Source of the DNA: Labilithrix luteola
GTDB lineage: Bacteria > Myxococcota_A > Polyangia > Polyangiales > Polyangiaceae
Assembly (NCBI GenBank): GCA_026225435.1
Contig: JAMFST010000381.1
Coordinates: forward strand, 1 to 5,679
Length of the DNA: 5,679 bases
Direction: 5' to 3'
Within the stretch, counting starts at the first letter, position 1; each line of letters opens with the position of its first letter. Below, one piece after another: positions 1 through 5,515 of this stretch. The notes beneath the pieces are model-generated. The model was not told where the DNA came from and made no database searches. It was given only the letters and a program-made list of their open reading frames with translations. Both the position numbers and the translations under genes were made by a program.

Positions 1-2
1 CC

Positions 3-431
3 GCCTTCGCCGGGCTCGCCGCCGGCGAGGGGCCCACCGGGATCGTCTGCACCTCGAAGGATCACTGCATCGCCTTCGGCGGGACCAACGGGACGACGAA
101 CACTGGCTACATCTACGTGTCCAGCAACGCCTCGAGCGGCGCGACGTCCGCCTGGACGCTGGCCACCGAGCCCGCGGCGGCGACCAACGCGCTGCTTCGC
201 GCCGCGGCCTTCGCTCCCGACGGGCTGCACGGCTGGATCGTCGGCTGGAACGGCGACTCGATGAGCTCGCTCCTGTTCACCACGAGCGATGGCGGCGCCA
301 CCTGGACCGACGCCACGTCCACCGTCGCGACGGCGGCTGGCAACAACCGACTGCACTCGGTCTACGCCTTCGACGCCACGCACGTCTTCATCGGTGGCGA
401 GCAGCAGACGCTCATCGCGTCCGGCTCGTGA
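3..431 (+). CDS. C-terminal part of a BNR/YCF48-like beta-propeller protein (5' truncated)
   Basis: The open frame enters from the left edge and gives 142 visible residues before the TGA at 429-431. The start lies outside the window; an internal GTG at 117 has no special claim to be the start because the frame is open and protein-like before it. A clear Asp-box (S-D-G-G-A-T-W, encoded at 285-305) is preceded by the strand-type segments GWIVGWNG and SLLFTT and followed by HVFIGGEQQTLIASGS. This is the alternating pattern of BNR/YCF48-like propeller blades. An earlier blade has two cysteines six residues apart (V-C-T-S-K-D-H-C), which could form a disulfide and would fit an exported protein. 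Such proteins are usually secreted or lipid-anchored and rarely have a known ligand. It is convergent with the minus-strand operon and probably unrelated to it. Family is fairly sure; function is unknown. Confidence 0.75.
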   Translation, partial: AFAGLAAGEGPTGIVCTSKDHCIAFGGTNGTTNTGYIYVSSNASSGATSAWTLATEPAAATNALLRAAAFAPDGLHGWIVGWNGDSMSSLLFTTSDGGATWTDATSTVATAAGNNRLHSVYAFDATHVFIGGEQQTLIASGS

Positions 432-448
432 GGCGCTGAACCAGGTCT

Positions 449-489
449 GGAACGCCTCGAGGTCAGGAAGGGGGACCTCGAGGCGTTCC
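449..489 (+). terminator. Perfect 16-bp hairpin between convergent genes, probable terminator
   Basis: Positions 449-464 (GGAACGCCTCGAGGTC) are perfectly complementary to 474-489, with a 9-nt loop (465-473, aggaagggg). The stem begins 17 nt after the TGA of the plus-strand propeller gene and is followed by GTTTGTGT, a short U-enriched tail. It therefore fits best as the terminator of the plus-strand gene. Read from the minus strand it lies 30 nt past the oxidoreductase stop, but the tail there (AGACCTGG) has no U-run, so any action in that direction would rest on the stem alone. Confidence 0.7.
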
Positions 490-519
490 GTTTGTGTACC
501 TGATGTATCCGACAGCCCT

Positions 520-2040
520 TCAGGACGTCGCTTCGTTGGTGAGCGGCACGATGTTGGCGTTGATGCGGAACATGTTGGTCGGATCGTACTTGGCCTTGAT
601 CCGCCCCAGCTTGAGGTACTTCTCCGGCCCGCCGTACGCCTCGACGATGCGGTCGTTCTCGTCGAAGTTGAGCATGTTCACGTAGACGCCGCGGCCGGTC
701 CACGGCTCGAGCTCGCGCACCGTCTGCCGGGTCATCTCCATGTACTCGGCGTCCTTGGACGCGTCGTCCCACTTCATGGCGAAGTTGAGCCACAGCGCGG
801 GCTGGCGATTGGCGAAGGCGGTCGCCTCCTCGGGCACGTCCTGGATGGCGCCGCCGAGGCCGAGGATCTCGATCTCGCCGTCCATCGGCATCACCTTCCA
901 GAACTCCACCATGCGGTCCACGCAGCCGTCGGCCAGCGTGTCGACGTGCGCTTCCTTGGTGTAGTAGCGATGCCCGTCGGCAAAATCCTCGTTGATGATG
1001 CGCTGCACGCCGGCCGCCCAGGGCATCACGCGCATCGCCTTCACCTTCGGGTTGCCGACGGCGATCAGCTTCTCGATCCACTCGACCCCCTCGGGCGCCG
1101 CCGAGTCCTCGAGCCACATGGCGATGAACATCACCAGCCGCTGCCCCACCAGCTCGTCGGGCACGAAGGGGAGCTTGGGCATGATCGGCTTGAGCGCGAT
1201 GTGCCAGCCGACGTTGCGCGGCAGGCTCGGGTACATGCGGGCGTACTCCTTCATCGCCGCCGCGGCCGTCGTCTCGTCGTGCAGCGCCGCGCCGATACGC
1301 ATGTTCGGGCCGAACGAGTAGGCCTTGAAGGTGAAGCGGGTGACGACGCCGAAGTTGCCGCCACCCCCCTTGAGCGCCCAGAAGAGATCCGGGTGCTGCG
1401 TGTCGGAGACCTCGATCACCTCGCCGCTCGGGAGCACCACTTCCAGCGAGACGAAGTTGTCGCAGGTGAGCCCGTACATGCGGGAGAACCAGCCGATGCC
1501 GCCGCCGAGCGCGAGGCCGGGCACGCCCGTCTCGCTCATGATGCCGGCGGGGACGACCAGGTTGTACTTGGCGGCCTCGCCGTCGACGTCGCCCAGCTGA
1601 CAGCCCCCCTGCACGTGGACGTGGCGCTTCTCCGCGTCGACGGTGACCGTGCGCATGCCGGTCATGTCGATGGTGAGGCCGCCGTCGCTGAGCGCCTTGC
1701 CGGCGACCTGGTGACCGCCGGCGCGGATGGACGGGTGGAGGCCGTACGCGCGCGCCACGTTGACGGCCGCGACCACGTCGTCGGTGCAGGTGCAGCGCAG
1801 GACCAGGCCGGGGCGCTTGTCGACCATGGCGTTCCACACGGTGCGCGCCTTCTCGTAGCCGGCGTCCTCGGGGCCGATGATGTCCCCCTTGAACTTGGTG
1901 CCCGCGAGCGCGCTCTTCACCTTGTGGCGGAGCGCGTCGTCGACGATGACGCCGCCAGTCTCGAAGCCGGCCGTCGCCTGCGGATCGGCAGACCCCACCA
2001 TCTTGCTGAACGCCTTCTCGGAAACCTTGCTGAGACTCAT
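520..2040 (-). CDS. FAD-linked oxidoreductase, berberine bridge enzyme (BBE)-like
   Basis: The 506-residue product has the full length and layout of the bacterial BBE-like / PCMH-type FAD oxidoreductases. The N-terminal FAD-binding domain carries R-A-G-G-H at 106-110, where the family attaches FAD through the histidine (H110). It is followed by TGVPGLALGGGIGWFSR (171-187), YGLTCDN (189-195) and DLFWALKGGGGNFGVVTRF (218-236). The C-terminal BBE segment YLKLGRIKAKYDPTNMFRIN (475-494) is typical. At the position of the second flavin-linking cysteine of bicovalent members there is M168, so FAD is probably held by one covalent bond. Family members oxidise sugars, alkaloids, polyketides and other alcohols or amines using O2 or another acceptor; the substrate here is unknown. 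No signal peptide is seen, so it is probably cytoplasmic. ATG 2040 is preferred over in-frame GTG 2049 because GAGGGG (2049-2054) lies 8 nt upstream of the ATG and overlaps the GTG. It is the last gene of the minus-strand series, separated from the SDR by repeats. Confidence 0.93.
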   Translation of the reverse strand: MSLSKVSEKAFSKMVGSADPQATAGFETGGVIVDDALRHKVKSALAGTKFKGDIIGPEDAGYEKARTVWNAMVDKRPGLVLRCTCTDDVVAAVNVARAYGLHPSIRAGGHQVAGKALSDGGLTIDMTGMRTVTVDAEKRHVHVQGGCQLGDVDGEAAKYNLVVPAGIMSETGVPGLALGGGIGWFSRMYGLTCDNFVSLEVVLPSGEVIEVSDTQHPDLFWALKGGGGNFGVVTRFTFKAYSFGPNMRIGAALHDETTAAAAMKEYARMYPSLPRNVGWHIALKPIMPKLPFVPDELVGQRLVMFIAMWLEDSAAPEGVEWIEKLIAVGNPKVKAMRVMPWAAGVQRIINEDFADGHRYYTKEAHVDTLADGCVDRMVEFWKVMPMDGEIEILGLGGAIQDVPEEATAFANRQPALWLNFAMKWDDASKDAEYMEMTRQTVRELEPWTGRGVYVNMLNFDENDRIVEAYGGPEKYLKLGRIKAKYDPTNMFRINANIVPLTNEATS

Positions 2041-2048
2041 GGCGACCA

Positions 2049-2054
2049 CCCCTC
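2049..2054 (-). promoter_or_regulatory. Shine-Dalgarno sequence of the BBE-like oxidoreductase
   Basis: Minus-strand GAGGGG ends 8 nt before ATG 2040. It decides the start: the alternative GTG at 2049-2047 would overlap this site and leave no spacing. It also shows that this gene can be translated independently, unlike the overlapping upstream genes. Confidence 0.7.
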
Positions 2055-2058
2055 GTTT

Positions 2059-2111
2059 TTGTTTGGGGTCGAGCCCGACCCCGGCTTGTTAGGGGTCGAG
2101 CCCGACCCCGG
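2059..2111. repeat. Tandem pair of palindromic repeats in the SDR-oxidoreductase gap
   Basis: Two 26-nt copies (2059-2084 and 2086-2111) lie one base apart, a 27-bp period, and differ at one position (TTGTTT versus TTGTTA before the GGGG). Each contains the 18-nt imperfect palindrome GGGGTCGAGCCCGACCCC (2065-2082 and 2092-2109): 7-bp G/C-rich arms around AGCC. In a minus-strand transcript each would form a hairpin between the SDR stop and the oxidoreductase ribosome-binding site. After the second hairpin the transcript runs AAACAAAAACG, with no U-tract, so it is not an ordinary intrinsic terminator. A REP-like mobile palindrome, an mRNA-processing or stabilising element, or a protein-binding site are all possible. 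The repeat is seen directly; its role is inference. Confidence 0.85.
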
Positions 2112-2143
2112 GTGCAGATTCGAATGTGACTTCAGGTTCAAGC

Positions 2144-2878
2144 TCATTGCGCGGTCCATCCGCCGTCGACCACCAGCTCCGCGCCGGTCATGAACGACGA
2201 CTGGTCGGAGGCGAGGAAGAGCACCGCCTGCGCCAGCTCCTCGGGCGTCCCCATGCGACCGAGCGGCGTACGCGCGATCAGCGTGGCGTTGAAGGCCGGG
2301 TCCTGCTGCAGCACCATCGGCGTGCCGATGACGCCCGGGTGCAGCGAGTTCACCCGGATCTTGTCGGGCGCGTAGGTGATGGCGGCGTTCTTGGTCAGCA
2401 TGATCACGCCCCCCTTGGCCGCCTGGTAGGCCGCGACCGCGGGCACGGCGACCAGGCCCCAGATGGACGAGAAGTTCACGATGGCGCCGCCGCCGTTCTT
2501 CTTCATCGCCGGGATGACCGCGCGCATGCCGAGCATGACGCCGGTGAGATCGACGGCGAGGGTGCGATCCCAGGCGGCGAGATCGACGTCGTGCACCGCG
2601 CCGTAGTCGACGATGCCGGCGGCGTTGACCAGGATGTCGACGCGGCCGTCACGCTTCTCGACGTCGGCGACGAGCTCCTTCCAGGAGCCCTCGCGGGTGA
2701 CGTCGAGCGGGCGGGTGGTGACGTTGGGCTCCTTGCTCGGCGCCTCGTCCTTGATGTCGACCGACCACACCCGGGCCCCTTCGCGAGCGAAGAGCTCCGC
2801 CGTCGCGCGGCCCATCCCCGAGCCGCCGCCGGTGACGATGGCGACCTTGTCCTTGATGCTGGTCTTGATGGCGCTCAC
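2144..2878 (-). CDS. Short-chain dehydrogenase/reductase, classical SDR
   Basis: The 244-residue product is of normal length for a classical SDR, a cytoplasmic NAD(P)-dependent oxidoreductase of alcohols and ketones. The Rossmann motif TGGGSGMG is at 16-23. An acidic residue (D41, in VDIKD) ends the second strand, which usually signals NAD(H) preference. D59-V60 contacts the adenine ring, NAAG is at 85-88, the catalytic serine is S138 (FSSIWG) and the Y-x-x-x-K pair is Y151/K155 (YQAAK). The end, TGAELVVDGGW, is typical. One oddity: the position of the structural/catalytic Asn of the SDR tetrad is D110 (AVDLTGV, where VNLTGV is usual). The start is GTG 2878, which overlaps the stop of the preceding gene in GTGA. 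No Shine-Dalgarno is visible, so translation probably depends on coupling. A longer reading of the frame upstream of this GTG is only a shadow of the neighbour. Substrate is unknown; context suggests a hydroxyl or keto step on the pathway compound. Confidence 0.94.
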   Translation of the reverse strand: MSAIKTSIKDKVAIVTGGGSGMGRATAELFAREGARVWSVDIKDEAPSKEPNVTTRPLDVTREGSWKELVADVEKRDGRVDILVNAAGIVDYGAVHDVDLAAWDRTLAVDLTGVMLGMRAVIPAMKKNGGGAIVNFSSIWGLVAVPAVAAYQAAKGGVIMLTKNAAITYAPDKIRVNSLHPGVIGTPMVLQQDPAFNATLIARTPLGRMGTPEELAQAVLFLASDQSSFMTGAELVVDGGWTAQ

Positions 2879-3687
2879 GGCGCGAACACCGGCGCGAGGT
2901 CGATGTGGACGCGCAGCTCGGAGACCTTGTCGTTCTGGCGCTCGAGGATGGAGACGCAGGGGACGACGACGTCCTTGCCGTCCTTGCGGTGGTAGGTGAC
3001 CGCCACCTCGAGGACGACGCCATCGCCGCTCGGCCAGCTGTTCTTGAAGTCGTGCCGCAGCCCCTTGATCGAGTCCCAAAGACCGCCGATGGCCCCCTTG
3101 ATCTGATCGTGGCCCACCGCCGGCGGGTGGTTGCCGAAGAAGACCTTCGCCTCGGGGGTGAAGCGAGCGAGGAAGGGCTCCATCCGCATCGCGTCGACGT
3201 CGGCGTAGAAGTCCTTCGCCCAGGTAGGCGGCGCCGAGTCGTGCACCTTGCGGATGGCGCCGAGCGTGGCGTCGACCGCGCCGAGGTAGGCCGACTCCAT
3301 CTTCGCCGCGTAGTCCTTCTCCTCGGCGCTGCCGGCGGCCACGCCCTCGACCTCGAGCTGGAAGGTGAAGCGGAGCGAGAGCTCGCCGTTCTTCTCGTCG
3401 ATGAAGTTCTTGATGGTGCCGAGCACCGGGCCGGCGAGGCGCTCGAAGGTGACCGACGTCTCGGTCTCGAGGGTGACCCTCTCGGTCATCTTGTCGCCGC
3501 GGAACTCGATGTCGCGGACGAACTGGTGATCGTCGATCCGCTCGGTCACCTTGCAGAAGGTCATCTGCGGGACGAAGGGGAGGGCGTTGTCCGCCTTGAG
3601 CACGAGCCCCTTCCACACCTCGGCGCGCGAGATCGGGCTGGCCGTGCCGGGCGGGTTCACGGGGACGGAGCGTTCCATGGAGATCAT
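2875..3687 (-). CDS. Two-domain protein: AtaL-like (DUF1857) SRPBCC domain plus SnoaL-like NTF2 domain
   Basis: The 270-residue product appears to be a fusion of two small ligand-binding folds. Residues about 6-148 match the pattern of AtaL-like/DUF1857 proteins of the SRPBCC (START/Bet v1) fold: VPVNPPGT, then RAEVWKGLVLKADNALPFVP (21-40), FVRDIEFRGDKMTERVTL (56-73), IKNFIDEKNGELSLRFTFQ (92-110) and a long C-terminal helix. Residues about 155-270 look like a SnoaL-type NTF2 domain: WAKDFYADVDAMRMEPFLARFTPEA (156-180), then a GHDQIKGAIGGLW helix (192-204) and strands ending in SELRVHIDLAPVF. SRPBCC and SnoaL folds bind hydrophobic molecules and include polyketide cyclases and isomerases; H193 or D194 could be pocket residues. 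No signal peptide is seen. ATG 3687 overlaps the upstream stop (ATGA) and has AGGAAAGGA upstream. It may act as cyclase, isomerase or binding protein for the pathway compound. Domain names come from remembered motifs, not from a search. Confidence 0.8.
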   Translation of the reverse strand: MISMERSVPVNPPGTASPISRAEVWKGLVLKADNALPFVPQMTFCKVTERIDDHQFVRDIEFRGDKMTERVTLETETSVTFERLAGPVLGTIKNFIDEKNGELSLRFTFQLEVEGVAAGSAEEKDYAAKMESAYLGAVDATLGAIRKVHDSAPPTWAKDFYADVDAMRMEPFLARFTPEAKVFFGNHPPAVGHDQIKGAIGGLWDSIKGLRHDFKNSWPSGDGVVLEVAVTYHRKDGKDVVVPCVSILERQNDKVSELRVHIDLAPVFAP

Positions 3688-4598
3688 CGGGCTTTCCTTT
3701 CCTGAGAGCTTTCGTGAGGGGCGTTGCTGGCGTGGTCGTCGAGCAGCTCGATGACGCAGCCGATGTCGTGCTCGCCGCGGCCCCCTTCGAGCGCGCGGCG
3801 GAAGATCTGATGAGCGACGTCGAAGAGCGGCGTGGGTACGCTCGCCTCGACGCCGAGATCGGCGATCGGCTGGAGGTAGCCGGAGAGCATGCCGACGGGG
3901 CCGGGTGCCGGATCGACGAACTGGCGGGCGGCCATGCGGCCGGCGCGCTGCTTGAACATGGTGGAGGAGCCGGCGCCGAGGCCGAGCACCTCGATGGCGA
4001 GCTTCACGTCGAGACCCCCGCGCTCGACGAGGAGCAACGCCTCGGCCGCGGCGACGGTGTGGACGGCGACGAGGTGATTGGCGACCAGCTTCAGCTTCGT
4101 GGCCGCGCCGAAGTCGCCGACGTACTGGGCGTGATCGGTGGCGTCGCGGCAGAGGGGGAGCATCGCCTCGCAGGCCGCCTTGTCACCGGCGAGGAGGATG
4201 ACGGCGGCGCGGGCGGCGGTCATCGCCGGGGTGCCGGAGATCTCGCCGTCGAGGAGGGTGGCGCCGCGCTCGGCGAGGAGGCGGCGGTAGCGCTCCTTCA
4301 CCGCCAGCGGGTAGCTGGAGAGCTCGACGACGGTGTGCTGCGGTCCGAGCGACTCGAGCAGACCGTCCGCCCCGCTCATCACGTCGTCGAGCGCGGCAGG
4401 CGAGGGGAGGACCGAGAGGATCACGTCGCACTGCTGGGCGATCTCGCGCGGGCGCCGGGCCATGGCCCCGCCGGCGCGGGTGAGATCACCGGTGTCGGTG
4501 CGGCGGTAGCCGAGCACCTGGTGCCCGCGGCCGAGCAGGTTGGTCGCCACCGGCAGACCGGTGCGACCGAGGCCGATCATGCCGATCGGCTTGCTCAT
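3684..4598 (-). CDS. NAD(P)-dependent beta-hydroxyacid dehydrogenase (3-hydroxyisobutyrate dehydrogenase family)
   Basis: The 304-residue product has the usual length and two-domain plan of the family, which oxidises 3-hydroxyacids (3-hydroxyisobutyrate, tartronate semialdehyde and related compounds) or reduces the matching aldehydes. The Rossmann start IGMIGLGRTGLPVATNLL has G-x-G-x-x-G at 9-14. SVLPSPAALDDVM (62-74) and VELSS (91-95) are typical cofactor-domain segments. DGEISGTPAM (117-126) is the substrate-binding S-G motif, usually D-x-x-V-S-G-G. The catalytic lysine is probably K170 in GAATKLKLVANHL, with N174 following. The all-helical C-terminal domain ends in DIGCVIELLDDHA and a short charged tail. 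D-T-G-D at 35-38 lies near the end of strand 2, where cofactor preference is set, but preference cannot be judged safely. ATG 4598 overlaps the upstream stop in ATGA. No good Shine-Dalgarno is seen, so coupling is likely. True substrate is uncertain, since family members in such operons often act on compounds other than 3-hydroxyisobutyrate. Confidence 0.92.
   Translation of the reverse strand: MSKPIGMIGLGRTGLPVATNLLGRGHQVLGYRRTDTGDLTRAGGAMARRPREIAQQCDVILSVLPSPAALDDVMSGADGLLESLGPQHTVVELSSYPLAVKERYRRLLAERGATLLDGEISGTPAMTAARAAVILLAGDKAACEAMLPLCRDATDHAQYVGDFGAATKLKLVANHLVAVHTVAAAEALLLVERGGLDVKLAIEVLGLGAGSSTMFKQRAGRMAARQFVDPAPGPVGMLSGYLQPIADLGVEASVPTPLFDVAHQIFRRALEGGRGEHDIGCVIELLDDHASNAPHESSQERKAR
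3695..3703 (-). promoter_or_regulatory. Shine-Dalgarno sequence of the two-domain SRPBCC-SnoaL gene
   Basis: Minus-strand AGGAAAGGA ends 7 nt before ATG 3687, inside the 3' end of the dehydrogenase gene. It supports ATG 3687 over the in-frame ATG at 3678. This gene therefore has both stop-start overlap and its own ribosome-binding site. Confidence 0.6.
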
Positions 4599-5512
4599 GA
4601 CGCCCGGCTCGGCTTGTCGAACAGCTCGACGTCGAAGCCGCCGAGGTGCTCGAGCTCGACCCGCATGGTGTCGCCGGCCTTCATGAACTCCTTCTTCGGG
4701 AAGCCGACCCCTTCCGGCGATCCGGTCAGGAGCACGTCACCCGGCTCGAGGGTCGTGAGCTTGCTCGCCCAGTGCACCAGCTCGGCGACCGAGTAGATCA
4801 TGTCGCTCGTCGAGGCGTCCTGCTTGGTGACGCCGTTGAGCGCGAGGCGCAGCTTCACGTTCTGCGGATCGGAGACGAAGCGCGCCGGCAGCATCCCGTT
4901 GTGCGTCGGGCAGAAGCCGTCCTGCCCCTTTCCCGCGAGGAAGTCGAACTTGAAGATCGTCTCCGGTGTGAAGAGGCGATCACGCGCCGTCACGTCGACC
5001 GACACGGTGTAGCCGGCGACGTGCTCGAGGGCGCGCTCGACCGGGATGTCACGACCGGCGCGGCCGATGATCGCGGTCATCTCCACTTCCCAGTCGAGCA
5101 TGGTGATCGTCGGATCGACCGGCACGGTGCGCCCCGGCCCGACGAGCGCGTTGGGCGGCTTCATGAAGAAGAAGGGGGCCTTGTCGGCGTTCTTCTCGAA
5201 GGTCACACCCATCTCGACGAGGTGCTTGTAGTAGTTGGCGCCGCCGCACAGGACCTTGCGGGCCGCGCCGTAGGGCGGCAGCTCCTTCACTGCCCCGCGG
5301 ACGATGAATTCGTCCTTGCCGTGCGTCGCCTCGGCGATCTTGGCGATGAGCGGCCAGGTGTCGTCCCAGGTCTGCAGCAGATCGAAGAGCGGGCGGTCCG
5401 GCAGCGAGATGCCGAGACGTGCACCGGACGCAGCGAGCGGCACGTAGCGCCCGCTGTCGTTGATGGCGACGGACGGTCCCGTATCGGTGGCGATGGTGAC
5501 GAGCGTGAACAT
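4595..5512 (-). CDS. Fumarylacetoacetate hydrolase (FAH)-family protein
   Basis: The 305-residue product matches single-chain bacterial FAH-family enzymes (acylpyruvate hydrolases, HpcE-type decarboxylase/isomerases, 2-keto-4-pentenoate hydratase-like). These use a divalent metal to cleave or rearrange 2,4-diketo or 2-oxo acids, often at the end of aromatic-ring breakdown. An N-terminal domain of about 80 residues precedes the core. Core motifs are GGANYYKHLVEMG (90-102), FFMKPPNALVGPG (115-127, K118), DWEVEMTAIIG (140-150) with metal ligands E142 and E144, GYTVSVDVTARD (167-178) with metal ligand D173, then GKGQDGFCP, and LTGSPEGVG near the C-terminus. Two small departures: SVD replaces the usual AND before the aspartate ligand, and TGSP replaces TGTP. 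All metal ligands are kept, so an active enzyme is expected. ATG 5512 starts 3 nt after the upstream stop; the Shine-Dalgarno is weak (TGGGA about 12 nt upstream). The exact reaction is not decided by sequence. Confidence 0.93.
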   Translation of the reverse strand: MFTLVTIATDTGPSVAINDSGRYVPLAASGARLGISLPDRPLFDLLQTWDDTWPLIAKIAEATHGKDEFIVRGAVKELPPYGAARKVLCGGANYYKHLVEMGVTFEKNADKAPFFFMKPPNALVGPGRTVPVDPTITMLDWEVEMTAIIGRAGRDIPVERALEHVAGYTVSVDVTARDRLFTPETIFKFDFLAGKGQDGFCPTHNGMLPARFVSDPQNVKLRLALNGVTKQDASTSDMIYSVAELVHWASKLTTLEPGDVLLTGSPEGVGFPKKEFMKAGDTMRVELEHLGGFDVELFDKPSRAS

Positions 5513-5515
5513 CGC

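Larger units (their letters stand above)
2041..2143 (-). other. Intergenic region before the oxidoreductase gene
   Basis: This 103-bp stretch is the only sizeable gap in the minus-strand gene series. It holds the tandem palindromes and the oxidoreductase Shine-Dalgarno site. Between the SDR stop and the first hairpin, on the minus strand, is a less G/C-rich stretch starting TTGAACCTGAAGTCACATTCGAA. TTGAAC there resembles a -35 element, but no convincing -10 follows at 16-18 nt, so a separate promoter is not called. No small ORF with a credible start is seen. Confidence 0.5.

Noticed and set aside
362..1837. A 491-codon minus-strand open frame in another frame within the oxidoreductase
   Set aside because: It is Arg/Gly/Ala-rich low-complexity translation shifted against the BBE-like gene, whose family motifs are intact in the chosen frame.
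2041..2049. GTG at 2049 as the start of the oxidoreductase
   Set aside because: It overlaps the GAGGGG ribosome-binding site, which is well spaced for ATG 2040.
2059..2111. The tandem palindromes as an intrinsic terminator of the SDR
   Set aside because: On the minus strand the hairpins are followed by A-rich, not U-rich, sequence, and the oxidoreductase follows in the same direction.
2112..2143. A separate promoter for the oxidoreductase
   Set aside because: A TTGAAC resembling a -35 is present on the minus strand, but no convincing -10 lies at a suitable distance.
289..2193. A 634-codon plus-strand open frame antisense to the FAD oxidoreductase
   Set aside because: It is rich in His, Arg, Val, Asp and Gly with no recognisable motif, a typical mirror of a G/C-rich gene, and it lies across the convergent hairpin and the well-supported BBE-like gene.
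2144..3616. A 490-residue reading of the SDR frame extending upstream
   Set aside because: The first 246 codons are an Arg/Pro-rich shadow of the two-domain gene; real SDR sequence begins at GTG 2878, which overlaps the upstream stop.
2905..3705. A 266-codon plus-strand open frame antisense to the SRPBCC-SnoaL gene
   Set aside because: It is a shadow frame with the same biased composition; the minus-strand protein has coherent domain patterns and coupled starts and stops.
3714..4796. A 360-codon plus-strand open frame antisense to the dehydrogenase
   Set aside because: Its composition is that of a shadow frame (E, A, G, D, R, H) without motifs, and it opposes a gene with clear Rossmann and catalytic motifs.
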